A DNA stretch of 64,000 nucleotides from DATBSL01 sp963729875 (GCA_963729875.1 CAVSPR010000007.1:434001-498000); one strand, 5' to 3'. Numbered from the stretch's first letter, positions 16,019 through 25,680 are shown. Program-made: numbers and translations. Notes: generated by a model not told the origin, from the letters alone.

Positions 16019-17071
16019 TCACAGGGCCAGGCGGAGGCGCCCGGTGTGGAGATCGTTGACGACGCGCACGGCGAGCAGAACGAGGAAGTCCTGCTTCGCC
16101 TGCTCCTCCGGCGTCGCGAGGCGCAGGTTGAGCTGGCGGCAGCGCTCGATCATCTCGCCGAGCACCCGGTCGATGAGGTACTGGTAGCTGCCCGTGAAGC
16201 GGCGCACCCGGCGCCCCGCCTCCCGGCGCAGCCGCGAGAGGAAGCGGGCGGCGGAGGGGGCCTTGGCGTGCTCGGGGGCGGCGGAGAAGAGCCGGCGCAG
16301 GTCGCGGTCGTACAGCTCGAGCTCCCCCACCCCGTAGGCGTCCCGCCGCTGGGCGTAGTGCTCCCGCAGCGTCTTCGTCAGCGAACGCAGGGGCTCGACC
16401 TCCCTCTGCCCCCGCAGCCTCGGCTCCTGGCCCGCGATCTCCCGCATCAGGCCGTCGACGTACTCGAGCTTGCGCAGCGCCTTCCAGCCCGCGTAGCGCC
16501 TCTGCCAGTCCGAGCCGGGGGTGAGCCACACCGCGAAGGTCTCGGCGAAGTCCTCGTCGGGGTGGCTCTGGGCGTAGCCCGCCTCGAGGTGGAGCACGAA
16601 GCTCTTGCTGTAGGGCCGCGGGGCGTAGTCCTCGGGGTACTTCTCGGAGCTGCGACCGAAGAGCTGGATGCGGCGCTTGCGGCGGCGGAGGCCGTAGGCG
16701 TTCTCGAGCGCGTGGCCCACCTCGTGGCGCAGGATGCGCAGGCACCAGTCCGCCGTCCCGCCCTCGACCTCGAGCATCTGCGCGTGCTCGAGCCGGGCGA
16801 GGCGGGGGTGGGCGAGGTAGAACGGGATGGCGACGCCGGCGACCCCGTCGGGGCAGAACCACTCGTCGGAGAGCCAGAAGTGGGGCCTCAAGCGCAGCCC
16901 CCGCTGGCGCAGCTCGCGCCTCACCTGCCGGAGGAAGGGCTCGACGAAGCTGCCGCGGATCCGCAGGCCGAGGTCGCAGATCCGAAGGCCGAGGAGGCGC
17001 TCGTCCTCCCACTCCGCCCACTCGGCCGCGAAGGCGGCGGGCGCGGCGATCGCCGACGGGCTCGCGGTCAC
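16019..17071 (-). CDS. Putative zinc metallopeptidase (HEVGH)
   Basis: A 350-residue protein starting with GTG 17071, overlapping the cyclophilin stop by 4 bp (GTGA). It has a zincin motif LRHEVGHALENAY and, about 70 residues later, YAQSHPDEDFAETFAVWLTP, where a Glu is a likely third zinc ligand or structural residue. A similar HPxEDxAExxA segment is known in the putative zinc-binding metallopeptidase family (Peptidase_Mx type), but the zinc ribbon usual there is absent. No signal peptide, so cytoplasmic. The C-terminal 120 residues are Arg-rich and helical. It is tightly paired with the ATP-grasp ligase downstream, which suggests a joint job such as forming and removing a peptide-like modification; that is inference. 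Confidence 0.65.
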   Translation of the reverse strand: MTASPSAIAAPAAFAAEWAEWEDERLLGLRICDLGLRIRGSFVEPFLRQVRRELRQRGLRLRPHFWLSDEWFCPDGVAGVAIPFYLAHPRLARLEHAQMLEVEGGTADWCLRILRHEVGHALENAYGLRRRKRRIQLFGRSSEKYPEDYAPRPYSKSFVLHLEAGYAQSHPDEDFAETFAVWLTPGSDWQRRYAGWKALRKLEYVDGLMREIAGQEPRLRGQREVEPLRSLTKTLREHYAQRRDAYGVGELELYDRDLRRLFSAAPEHAKAPSAARFLSRLRREAGRRVRRFTGSYQYLIDRVLGEMIERCRQLNLRLATPEEQAKQDFLVLLAVRVVNDLHTGRLRLAL

Positions 17072-17694
17072 GGCGCGGCCGGCGGCTCCTTCACCGTGAC
17101 CTTCATCTCGACTCGCTCCTTCGCCTTGTCCCCGTCGACCGGGACGAGGCTGATCTGGTCGACGACCTCCATGCCGGAGACGACCTCGCCGAAGATCGTG
17201 TACTGGCCCTTGAGCGAGGGCTGGTCCCGGATGCAGATGAAGAACTGCCGCCCGCCGCTGTCCGGGCTCGAGGGCTTGCGCGCCGCGGCCACGGTCCCCC
17301 GCACGAAGGGCCGGTCGGAGAACTCCGCGGTCAACAGCCCCAGGCCCCCCGTGCCGTAGAGGGAGGCCTTCGCCGGGTCTTTCGTCAGGGGGTCCCCGCC
17401 CTGGACGATCCCGCCGGCGATGAGGCGGTGGAAGGTGGTCCCGTCGTAGCCTCCCGCCTTCGCGGTCTTCACGAAGAGCGCCGCGTGCTTGGGCGCGACC
17501 TCGGGCAGGAGGCGGAGGGTGAAGCTCCCCTTCGCCGTCTCCACGACGGCCTCGGTGCCGGGGGCCACCGGGGGCTCCTTCACGGCGGGCTTCGCCGGCT
17601 TCGGCGCCGGCTTCGCCGCCGGGGCCTGCGCCCACGCCAAAGCCCCCGCGGCCACGGCGGCCGAGAGGAAGAGGGCGACTCGCGTGCGGCTCAT
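17068..17694 (-). CDS. Exported cyclophilin-type peptidyl-prolyl isomerase
   Basis: Catalyses cis-trans isomerisation of prolyl bonds in folding envelope proteins. The ATG at 17694 is chosen because GGAGG lies 5 nt upstream; the in-frame GTG at 17700 overlaps that site. The 208-residue protein has a signal peptide ending AWAQA, a Lys/Pro/Ala linker and a cyclophilin domain with GGYDGTTFHRLIAGGIVQGGDPL (catalytic Arg in FHR), RGTVAAARKPSSPDSGGRQFFIC and GQYTIFGEVVSGMEVVDQI. It sits between the pfkB-type kinase (19 nt upstream) and the metallopeptidase (4-bp overlap). Confidence 0.9.
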   Translation of the reverse strand: MSRTRVALFLSAAVAAGALAWAQAPAAKPAPKPAKPAVKEPPVAPGTEAVVETAKGSFTLRLLPEVAPKHAALFVKTAKAGGYDGTTFHRLIAGGIVQGGDPLTKDPAKASLYGTGGLGLLTAEFSDRPFVRGTVAAARKPSSPDSGGRQFFICIRDQPSLKGQYTIFGEVVSGMEVVDQISLVPVDGDKAKERVEMKVTVKEPPAAP

Positions 17695-17713
17695 GCTCAC
17701 CTCCGGTGGGAGT

Positions 17714-18574
17714 CTACTCCTCCCACTCCCCCGTCTCGATCATCCGCTCCCGGCGCGCCATCCGGCGCAGGACCTCGTCGCGGTCGCCGAGGCTCGAGGC
17801 GCCCACGCCCTCGACCGCACAGGAGGCGGCGCAGGCACCGAAGGCGGCGGCCTCGAGCGGGTCGCCGCTCTCCTGGTAGCGCACGAGGAAAGCCGCGGCG
17901 AAGACGTCGCCGGCGCCGGTGGGGTCGACCTCGGGCCGTGGGAGCGAGGGCACGTCGTGGGCCCCCTCCCGCGTGAGGAGGGTCAGCCCCCGCCAGCCCC
18001 GGGTGAGCGCGACCATGGGCACGTGGGCGAGGAGCTCGCGCGCGCGGGCGCCGGCGTCGGGGAGGTCGTGCTCGGAGAGGAACAGCACGTGCACGCCGAG
18101 GAGGTCGCGCCCCGGACGCGACCACGCGCGGGCCGAGACGAGCCCCTCCGGGTCGACGTCCCGCACGTAGCCCTGGGCGATCGCGCCGACGCAGCCGGCC
18201 TCGAGCGCGGTCGCCTGCACCCCGGCCAGCTCGCCGACGAGCGGCCCGAGGAGGAGGACGTCCGGGTCGCGCCAGGCGGGGGGCAGCGCCTCGAGGTCCA
18301 CGTCGTCGGCCCGGGCGGTGACGAACTGGTGGCGCGTGCCGTCGGCCTCGTACTCGTTCGCGAAGCGGGTGGTGGCCGGCGAGCGCCGCACGAAGGTCGG
18401 GATCCCGGGCAGCTCGCGCTGGGGCTCGAAGTCCAGCCCCGCGCTGGTGAGGATCGCCGCGTCCCAGCCCAGCCGGCGGGCGGCGAGGGCGCCATACGAG
18501 ACCGAGCCCCCCAGCACGTCGCCGCCGGGCCGGCGGTCGCGCGAGACGTGGCCGAGGGCGAGCAGGCGCGGCAC
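17714..18574 (-). CDS. PfkB-family carbohydrate/nucleoside kinase
   Basis: A 286-residue kinase starting with GTG 18574, 11 nt after the purF stop. It has a short N-terminal motif GGDVLGGSVSYGALAARRLG (substrate-binding GG) and the signature DPTGAGDVFAAAFLVRYQ, with the catalytic Asp and anion hole. The substrate is not evident; position after purF suggests a nucleoside or a sugar linked to phosphoribosyl metabolism, but this is only inference. Translation is probably coupled with purF. Confidence 0.8.
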   Translation of the reverse strand: MPRLLALGHVSRDRRPGGDVLGGSVSYGALAARRLGWDAAILTSAGLDFEPQRELPGIPTFVRRSPATTRFANEYEADGTRHQFVTARADDVDLEALPPAWRDPDVLLLGPLVGELAGVQATALEAGCVGAIAQGYVRDVDPEGLVSARAWSRPGRDLLGVHVLFLSEHDLPDAGARARELLAHVPMVALTRGWRGLTLLTREGAHDVPSLPRPEVDPTGAGDVFAAAFLVRYQESGDPLEAAAFGACAASCAVEGVGASSLGDRDEVLRRMARRERMIETGEWEE

Positions 18575-18585
18575 CGCCGCGCCCC

Positions 18586-20046
<1,461 letters not shown>

Positions 20047-20053
20047 CGGCCGA

Positions 20054-20063
20054 ATGTTAGCAT
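20054..20063. promoter_or_regulatory. Overlapping divergent -10 elements, purF / ubiD
   Basis: The minus strand has TAACAT (20054-20059), 7 nt from the purF ATG. The plus strand has TAGCAT (20058-20063), 16 nt from the UbiD ATG. The two elements overlap, so the promoters probably compete. No convincing -35 hexamer is seen for either. Confidence 0.4.
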
Positions 20064-20079
20064 CCCCACGGAGCCCACC

Positions 20080-21900
20080 ATGGCAGACGAGCCCTCCTTC
20101 CCCGACCTGCGCGCCTTTCTCGACCGGCTCCGCCGGGACGGCGACCTCGCCGTCGTCGAGGCGGAGGTGGACGCCCGGCTCGAGGCGGCCGAGATCCACC
20201 GCCGGACGATCGCAGCCGGCGGGCCGGCGCTGCTCTTCACCCGGGTGCGTGGCGCGGAGATGGCGCTCACCACCAACCTCTTCGGCACCCCGCGGCGGGC
20301 GGAGCTCGCTTTCGGAACGCGCCCCGAGCGGCTCGTCCGCCGACTCGTCCACGTCGCGCAGACGCTCATGCCCCCGACCGCGGGCAAGCTCTGGGCCGCC
20401 CGGGACCTGGCGTTCGAGGCCCTGCGCGTCGGCCTCGCGCGGCGCGCCCGCGGGCCGGTGACGGAGGTGGTCACCGACGACGTCCGCCTCGACCGCCTGC
20501 CGGCCCTCACCTGCTGGCCGGAGGACGGCGGCCCGTTCGTCACCTTGCCGCTCGTCTACACCGAGCACCCCGAGGGACGCGGCTCGAACCTCGGGATGTA
20601 CCGCCTGCAGGTCCAGGGCCCGCGCACGACCGGGATGCACTGGCAGATCGGCAAGGGCGGGGGCTTCCACCACGCGGCGGCCGAGGCCCGCGGCGAGGAC
20701 CTTCCCGTCACCGTGTTCCTCGGCGGCCCGCCCGCGCTCGTCCTTGCCGCGATCGCCCCGCTGCCGGAGAACGTGCCCGAGCTGATGCTCGCCTCGCTCA
20801 TCGCGGGCCGGCGGCTCGAGCGCTGCCCCGGCCCCGGCCCGCACCCGCTCGTGGCGAGCGCCGAGATCGCCCTCGTCGGCCACGTCCCGGCGGGGACCCG
20901 GCAGCCCGAGGGGCCGTTTGGCGACCACTACGGCTACTACTCGCTGCGCCACGACTACCCGGTCTTCCGCGTGGAGAAACTCTGCCGGCGTCGCGACGCG
21001 ATCTACCCGGCCACGGTCGTCGGCAAGCCGAGGCAGGAGGACTTCTTCATCGGCGACCTCCTCCAGGAGCTGCTCGCCCCGCTCTTCCCGCTGGTGATGC
21101 CCGGGGTCGTGGACCTCTGGTCGTACGGGGAGACCGGCTACCACTCGCTCGCCGCCGCCGTCGTGAAGGAGCGCTACAAGCGCGAGTCGATGGCGTCCGC
21201 CTTCCGTATCCTCGGCGAGGGGCAGCTCTCGCTCACCAAGTTCCTGCTGGTCCTCGACCGGCCGGTGGACCTCCGGGACTTCCGGGGCACGCTCGAGCAC
21301 CTCCTCGCGCGCACGAGGCCGCAGACCGACCTCTACGTCTTCTCGAACCTGTCGATGGACACACTCGACTACACGGGGCCGGCCGTCAACGAGGGATCGA
21401 AGGGCGTCTGGCTCGGCCTGGGGGACGCCGTGCGCGACCTCCCGCGGCAGTTCCGCCCCCCGGTGCCGCCCCCGTCCGACGTCACCGACGTGCGCGTCTT
21501 CTGCGGGGGCTGCCTGGTGGTGGGCGGTCCGCCGGCGGCGGCGGACCCCGGCGCGGGGCCGCGCCTCGCCGCGCACCCGGCCTTCGCCGAGTGGCCGCTC
21601 GTCGTCCTCACCGACGAGCCGGGGCGCGCCGCGGCGAGCCCGATGAGCTTCCTGTGGACGACCTTCACGCGCTTCGAGCCCGCCGCCGACCTCCACGCGG
21701 CGGCGACGCGGGTCGTCCGCCACCACCTCGTGCACGAGCCCCCGGTCCTGATCGACGCGCGCCGCAAGCCCGGCTTCCCGGCCGAGGTCTCCGGCGACCC
21801 CGACACGGCCGCTCTCGTCACGCGGCGCTGGAGGGAGTACTTCCCGTCGGGCCGGGTCGAGATGGGAGACTCGGAGAGGGCCCACCTCGACCGGGGATGA
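20080..21900 (+). CDS. UbiD-family decarboxylase
   Basis: A 606-residue prenylated-FMN-dependent (de)carboxylase. It starts MADEPSFPDLRAFLDRLRRDGDL, the usual UbiD N-terminus. Motifs seen: GSNLGMYRLQVQGPRTTGMHW (prFMN/Mn site and catalytic-region Arg), LPVTVFLGGPPALVLAAIAPLPE, QPEGPFGDHYGYYS (conserved Glu of the Glu-Arg-Glu network) and YPATVVGKPRQEDFFIG. The length exceeds E. coli UbiD (about 490 residues) and resembles the longer UbiD/menaquinone-type branch. The substrate may be a polyprenyl hydroxybenzoate or a futalosine-pathway intermediate; no quinone genes are nearby to decide. No ubiX flavin prenyltransferase gene is in the window. Confidence 0.88.
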   Translation: MADEPSFPDLRAFLDRLRRDGDLAVVEAEVDARLEAAEIHRRTIAAGGPALLFTRVRGAEMALTTNLFGTPRRAELAFGTRPERLVRRLVHVAQTLMPPTAGKLWAARDLAFEALRVGLARRARGPVTEVVTDDVRLDRLPALTCWPEDGGPFVTLPLVYTEHPEGRGSNLGMYRLQVQGPRTTGMHWQIGKGGGFHHAAAEARGEDLPVTVFLGGPPALVLAAIAPLPENVPELMLASLIAGRRLERCPGPGPHPLVASAEIALVGHVPAGTRQPEGPFGDHYGYYSLRHDYPVFRVEKLCRRRDAIYPATVVGKPRQEDFFIGDLLQELLAPLFPLVMPGVVDLWSYGETGYHSLAAAVVKERYKRESMASAFRILGEGQLSLTKFLLVLDRPVDLRDFRGTLEHLLARTRPQTDLYVFSNLSMDTLDYTGPAVNEGSKGVWLGLGDAVRDLPRQFRPPVPPPSDVTDVRVFCGGCLVVGGPPAAADPGAGPRLAAHPAFAEWPLVVLTDEPGRAAASPMSFLWTTFTRFEPAADLHAAATRVVRHHLVHEPPVLIDARRKPGFPAEVSGDPDTAALVTRRWREYFPSGRVEMGDSERAHLDRG

Positions 21901-21915
21901 GGCCCGGCGCTCGCG

Positions 21916-21944
21916 TTGCGCGGGCCACGGGCGTCGGCTAGATT
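21916..21944 (+). promoter_or_regulatory. Predicted promoter of the VKOR-DsbA gene
   Basis: TTGCGC (21916-21921), a 17-bp spacer and TAGATT (21939-21944). A GGGAGGT Shine-Dalgarno (21954-21960) lies before GTG 21965 and decides the start. Confidence 0.45.
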
Positions 21945-21964
21945 CGCTGTCTCGGGAGGTCAAC

Positions 21965-23380
21965 GTGGGATCGAGCGCGACCTTGAGGATCGTGGCGGCC
22001 TTGTGCCTGTGCCTGGCCGGGGCGGCCGTCTCCGGAGTGCTGCTCCTGCAGCACCACGGCGAGCCCTCCGTGGTGTCGGCCGTCAACCAGGCCTGCGGCG
22101 ACGGGCAGACGAGCGGCTGCGAGGACGTGGCGCGCTCCCCCTGGTCCCGCTTCGCCGGCCTGCCCGTGGCCGCCTGGGGCTTCGCCTTCTACCTCTCGCT
22201 GGCGCTGCTCCTGGCCCTCGCGCTCGCCGCCCCCCCCGACCTGCGGGATCCCCTTGCCGCGATCGTCGTCGCCGCGCTCGCCCTCGGCCTCCTGGTGGAC
22301 CTCGCTCTCCTGGGCGTCCAGGCGGTGGCCATCCACGCCTACTGCGCGCTGTGCATCCTCACCTACGTGCTGAGCGCGCTCGCGCTGTTCGTCCTGCTCC
22401 CGGCCCGTGCGGCCGCGCGAGGGCTGGGGGCCGCGGCAGTGCGGCCCGAGGGGAGGGTCGCGCTGGCCGGCTGGGGGCTCGGGGCGCTCGCGCTCGTGGG
22501 CGGGGTCCTCGCGGCGGACGCGGGCCTCCTGGCCCGAGCCGAGCAGCGCCAGGCCCGCCTCCTGGGCGCGCCTGCGCCGGCCGCACCCGCGCCCGCTCCC
22601 GCCGCCGCCCCCCCCGCCGCGGCCGACTCCGCCGGTGCGGTCCCGGCCAGCGTCATCCCCGGCGCGACCGCGGCGCCGGAGGACGCCGCGTACTGGAAGC
22701 AGCGCGCGGAGACGCTCCAGGCGACGCTCGACGACCCGCGCAAGCTCGAGGGCTACTTCGCCGACAAGGCCCAGCGCGAGTTCGAGGGCTCCGCCCCCGT
22801 GAAGATCGACGTCGCGAATGCGCCGCTCAGGGGCCCCGCGAACGCGCCGGTCAAGGTCGTCGAGTTCTCCGACTTCATGTGCCCGTTCTGCCGCAGCCTC
22901 GCCGGCGCGCTCGCGCAGTTCGTCCCCCAGGCGGGGGGACGCGTGGCGGTCACATTCATGAACTACCCGCTCGACAACGCCTGCAATCCCAGGCTCCCCC
23001 GGGCGACCCACCCGGGCGCCTGCAACCTCGCCCTTGGCGCCGTGTGCGCGAGCTACCAGGGCAAGTTCGAGGCCTACCACGACCGGGTCTTCTCGGCTGA
23101 GGTCTCGAACCCGCAGCCCGCGGACGTGGTCCGGCTCGCCGGGGAGGCGGGCCTCAACGCGGCGGCGATCGAGGGCTGCCTCGGCGACCCGAAGACGAAG
23201 GCCGACCTCGCCGCCCAGATCGCCGAGGCCAACCGCCTCCAGATCACCGCGACTCCGACCCTGTACGTGAACGGCAAGAAGCTGCCCCGGATCAACGATT
23301 TCGTCGCGGTGGTGGACAAGGAGGCCCGCAAGAAGGGCTTCCCGCCGCTCAGCCAGGAGCCGAGCCGACCGACCCCGTGA
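21965..23380 (+). CDS. VKOR-DsbA fusion: disulfide-bond forming enzyme
   Basis: A 471-residue fusion of a vitamin-K-epoxide-reductase-type quinone oxidoreductase and a DsbA-like thioredoxin domain. Residues 1-200 form the membrane domain: loop cysteines Cys44 and Cys52 (NQACGDGQTSGCEDV) and the active CALC at 127-130 (AYCALC). A Pro/Ala linker follows (about 200-235), then the periplasmic domain with FSDFMCPFC (Cys306, Cys309), a cis-Pro segment ITATPTLYVNGKKLP and two further cysteines. One polypeptide can thus oxidise substrate thiols and pass electrons to quinone, replacing DsbA plus DsbB. The GTG start follows a good Shine-Dalgarno. Confidence 0.9.
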   Translation: MGSSATLRIVAALCLCLAGAAVSGVLLLQHHGEPSVVSAVNQACGDGQTSGCEDVARSPWSRFAGLPVAAWGFAFYLSLALLLALALAAPPDLRDPLAAIVVAALALGLLVDLALLGVQAVAIHAYCALCILTYVLSALALFVLLPARAAARGLGAAAVRPEGRVALAGWGLGALALVGGVLAADAGLLARAEQRQARLLGAPAPAAPAPAPAAAPPAAADSAGAVPASVIPGATAAPEDAAYWKQRAETLQATLDDPRKLEGYFADKAQREFEGSAPVKIDVANAPLRGPANAPVKVVEFSDFMCPFCRSLAGALAQFVPQAGGRVAVTFMNYPLDNACNPRLPRATHPGACNLALGAVCASYQGKFEAYHDRVFSAEVSNPQPADVVRLAGEAGLNAAAIEGCLGDPKTKADLAAQIAEANRLQITATPTLYVNGKKLPRINDFVAVVDKEARKKGFPPLSQEPSRPTP

Positions 23381-23490
23381 GGCAGACCGCAGGGAGCGGG
23401 TTGCGGTCCACACCTCGTTTGAGGCATCCTTTTTCAATCGGCGGTTCGCCGGGCGCGAACCCCATCCGGGTCGGTTTCGTCCTGAGTAGC

Positions 23491-24159
23491 ATGGAAACCC
23501 CCGCTTCCATCCGGTGGGCCACCGAGGCTCGCAAGGGCCGTCGGCGGCTCTACCCGGTGACCGTAATCTACGCCATCGTCACGGCTGCAGCGCTGGCCGT
23601 TGCCCTGCGGGCGAGTCCGCGAGTCGCCGCCCTGCTCTGGGTCCTGGGCGTCGCGGCCTGGACGTGGCTCGAGTACTTCGTGCACCGCTACATCCTGCAC
23701 GGGGTGTTCCCCGACGGCCCCGGCCTGGAGCACTGGAAGCACGCCCTCTTCGACCACCTCCACGTGGAGCACCACAAGCGGCCCTGGGACGGCAGCCACA
23801 TCAACGGGACGATCCGGGACACGGGGCCCTTCCTGCTCCCGGCGTTCCTGGTGGCCCTCCTGTTGCCGCCCCAGACCCTGCTCGCGTTCCTCGCCGGTCT
23901 CGTGCAGGCGTACCTCGTGGAGGAGTGGGTCCACCACTCGGTTCACTTCTACCACTTCGACAACCACTACTTCCGCTACATCAAGGCGCACCACATGTAC
24001 CACCACAGCCAGGCGGGGAAGGAGCGGGGGTACGGCCTGACGAGCGGGATGTGGGACGTGGCGTACGGGACCCGCTTCCCGGCCGAGGTGCGGCGCGCGC
24101 TCTACCGCCCGTCGTTCGAGGGGCGCCGCGCGCTCGCAAAGGCCCCACCTTCGGCTTGA
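23491..24159 (+). CDS. Fatty-acid hydroxylase / sterol desaturase superfamily protein
   Basis: A 222-residue integral-membrane di-iron enzyme candidate. The His clusters HRYILH, HVEHHKR and HHMYHH, plus HHSVHFYHFDNHYF, match the 8-His pattern of the FA_hydroxylase family, which hydroxylates or desaturates lipid chains. About four hydrophobic helices flank the clusters. A TAGCAT lies immediately before the ATG (23491), and the preceding 110 bp hold no other gene. The substrate (fatty acyl, hopanoid or carotenoid) cannot be read from the sequence. Its stop overlaps the -35 of the next gene. Confidence 0.82.
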   Translation: METPASIRWATEARKGRRRLYPVTVIYAIVTAAALAVALRASPRVAALLWVLGVAAWTWLEYFVHRYILHGVFPDGPGLEHWKHALFDHLHVEHHKRPWDGSHINGTIRDTGPFLLPAFLVALLLPPQTLLAFLAGLVQAYLVEEWVHHSVHFYHFDNHYFRYIKAHHMYHHSQAGKERGYGLTSGMWDVAYGTRFPAEVRRALYRPSFEGRRALAKAPPSA

Positions 24160-24184
24160 CCCCGCCGCCGGCCGCGGATAGCCT
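24156..24184 (+). promoter_or_regulatory. Predicted promoter of the pseudokinase gene
   Basis: TTGACC (24156-24161), exactly 17 bp, then TAGCCT (24179-24184), 12 nt before ATG 24197. The -35 overlaps the TGA stop of the hydroxylase gene. Confidence 0.55.
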
Positions 24185-24196
24185 CGCTCCCGCGGC

Positions 24197-25468
24197 ATGA
24201 AGCTCGACGCCTGGCTGCGACAGAACCATCCACTCGGCGAGCGGCTGCGCCTCGTCGAGCGGCTGAGCCAGGCCTTGAACGCGGTGCACGACCGGGGAGA
24301 GATCCTGGCCGCGCTCGACCCGAGCCGCATCGAGGTGGGGTCCGACCTGCGGTGCGACCTCTCGGCCACCCGGCTCGGCTCCCCCGAGCCGGGCTACTCG
24401 GCCCCCGAGCGCCGCGAGGGAGGCCCGCCCTCGCCGGACGCGGACGTCTACGCGGTGGGGGCGGTCGCCTGGGAAGTGCTCGTAGGGCGTCCGTGCGGCG
24501 AGTTCCCGGCGCCGCTCGGCGACGTCGCGCCCGACCTGCCCCCCGACCTGGCGAGCGCGGTGATGGGCTGCCTCGAGCGCTCGCCCCAGTGGCGCCCCAG
24601 GGACCTCACCTACCTGGCGCAGCTCTCTGCCGCCCGCCAGAAGGCCGAGCGCGTCGCGCCGGAGCCGGAGCCGGCGGACCCGTGGATGCCCCCGCCCTCG
24701 CGCCCGACCCCTCCGGCGCGCATTCCATCGCAGCGCCCCTCCCGAAGCCATCTCCCCCTGCTCGTGGCCGCGCTTCTGGTGCTCGTCGCCGCCGCCGTCA
24801 GCTTCTGGCGGATCCAGCGGCAAGCGCCGGCGGAGATCCCTCCGGCTCCACGAGCCACTGCGCCGGCGACTCCTCCCACGACACCGTCGCCCGTCCCGAC
24901 TCCGACTCCGACCCCGGCCCCGACGGCCCCCACGCCCGACGCCGGGTTGATCCCCACACCCACGCCCCGCACCGTGCCCACGCCCGCGACCACGCCCCGC
25001 CCACGCCGACACCCGCGCCCCCTGCCCACCCCGGCACCCACGCCCCGGCCCACGCCGACACCCGCGCCCGCGCTGCCCGCCCCGGCACCTACGCCCCGGC
25101 CCACGCCGACACCCGCGCCCGCGCTGCCTACCCCGACCCCGGCCGCGCCGCCCGCGGTGGTCGCCGCGCCCACTCCGGCGGAGGCCGCCGTCCTCACGGC
25201 CGTCTCACCGCTCTCGGTCCGCCGTCCCGGCAAGGCCCTGCTCGACCTGCGGGGCACCGGTCTGCACCCGGGCCTGCACGCCCGGGTCCTGCCCCTGCGG
25301 GACGTGCCACGGGGCATCATCGTGGCGCGGCAGAGGTGCGTGAGCGCCAACTTGATGACGGTGCTCCTCGAGCTGGACGAGACCGTGGTGCCGGGGACCT
25401 ACGCCATCGCGCTCGAGGACGCGAGCGGCGGTCAGACGAAGGCACTGCGGTTCACCGTCACCAAGTAG
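24197..25468 (+). CDS. Membrane pseudokinase with Pro-rich stalk and Ig/IPT-like domain
   Basis: A 423-residue protein. Residues about 15-145 align with the C-lobe of bacterial Ser/Thr kinases: HDRGEILAALDPSRI (31-45) sits where the catalytic loop should be, CDLSATRL (53-60) where DFG should be, then GYSAPERREGG (APE), DADVYAVGAVAWEVLVGRP and PQWRPRDL. The N-lobe (Gly-rich loop, Lys) is absent. The catalytic Asp, Lys and Asn are replaced by Ala, Asp and Arg, so it should be inactive. A membrane helix (about 185-204) leads to a Pro/Thr/Ala-rich stalk (211-330) and an exported 93-residue C-terminal domain (AVLTAVSPLSVRRPGK...) of IPT/TIG-like beta character. Probably a sensor or scaffold; function unknown. 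Confidence 0.75.
   Translation: MKLDAWLRQNHPLGERLRLVERLSQALNAVHDRGEILAALDPSRIEVGSDLRCDLSATRLGSPEPGYSAPERREGGPPSPDADVYAVGAVAWEVLVGRPCGEFPAPLGDVAPDLPPDLASAVMGCLERSPQWRPRDLTYLAQLSAARQKAERVAPEPEPADPWMPPPSRPTPPARIPSQRPSRSHLPLLVAALLVLVAAAVSFWRIQRQAPAEIPPAPRATAPATPPTTPSPVPTPTPTPAPTAPTPDAGLIPTPTPRTVPTPATTPRPRRHPRPLPTPAPTPRPTPTPAPALPAPAPTPRPTPTPAPALPTPTPAAPPAVVAAPTPAEAAVLTAVSPLSVRRPGKALLDLRGTGLHPGLHARVLPLRDVPRGIIVARQRCVSANLMTVLLELDETVVPGTYAIALEDASGGQTKALRFTVTK
25031..25132 (+). repeat. Two tandem 51-bp units in the Pro-rich stalk
   Basis: The units at 25031-25081 and 25082-25132 are nearly identical and encode PAPTPRPTPTPAPALP plus one residue (17 aa). The repeats keep frame, so the stalk length can vary without disrupting the gene. 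Confidence 0.75.
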
Positions 25469-25476
25469 CCGGCTCC

Positions 25477-25654
25477 CGCGTCCACAGCCGATTCACAGGT
25501 CAGGCACAGGCGGAGCCCCATTCTCCGCAGCTTTTCCGCAGTCCCTCGACACCGGTTCCACGCCCGATGCACAGCCTTTGCACGGTCGGCCGACGGGCTT
25601 CCCACAGCCGATTCACAGCCCGCCCACAGGCTCTCCACAGGCGGTTGTGGAAAA
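25477..25654 (+). repeat. 11-bp-periodic CACAG array (DnaA-box-like), candidate origin or control region
   Basis: Between the pseudokinase and histidine-kinase genes (25469-25694, no gene). CACAG or a one-base variant starts at 25483, 25494, 25505, 25526, 25537, 25559, 25570, 25581, 25603, 25614, 25625 and 25636: 12 of about 15 positions on an 11-bp lattice, with one unit 1 bp short. Typical units are ccgattCACAG (twice, exact), gctctcCACAG and gcttccCACAG. TTTTCCACA on the minus strand (25646-25654) fits the DnaA-box consensus TTWTNCACA. Tandem DnaA boxes one helical turn apart are typical of origins, but no dnaA/dnaN or AT-rich unwinding region is seen. Confidence 0.6.
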
Positions 25655-25680
25655 GAGAGACGCCAGGGTCACGCCGGTCG

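Noticed and set aside
25031..25132. Tandem repeat considered as CRISPR or minisatellite
   Set aside because: Units are contiguous without spacers, keep frame and encode a Pro-rich stalk.
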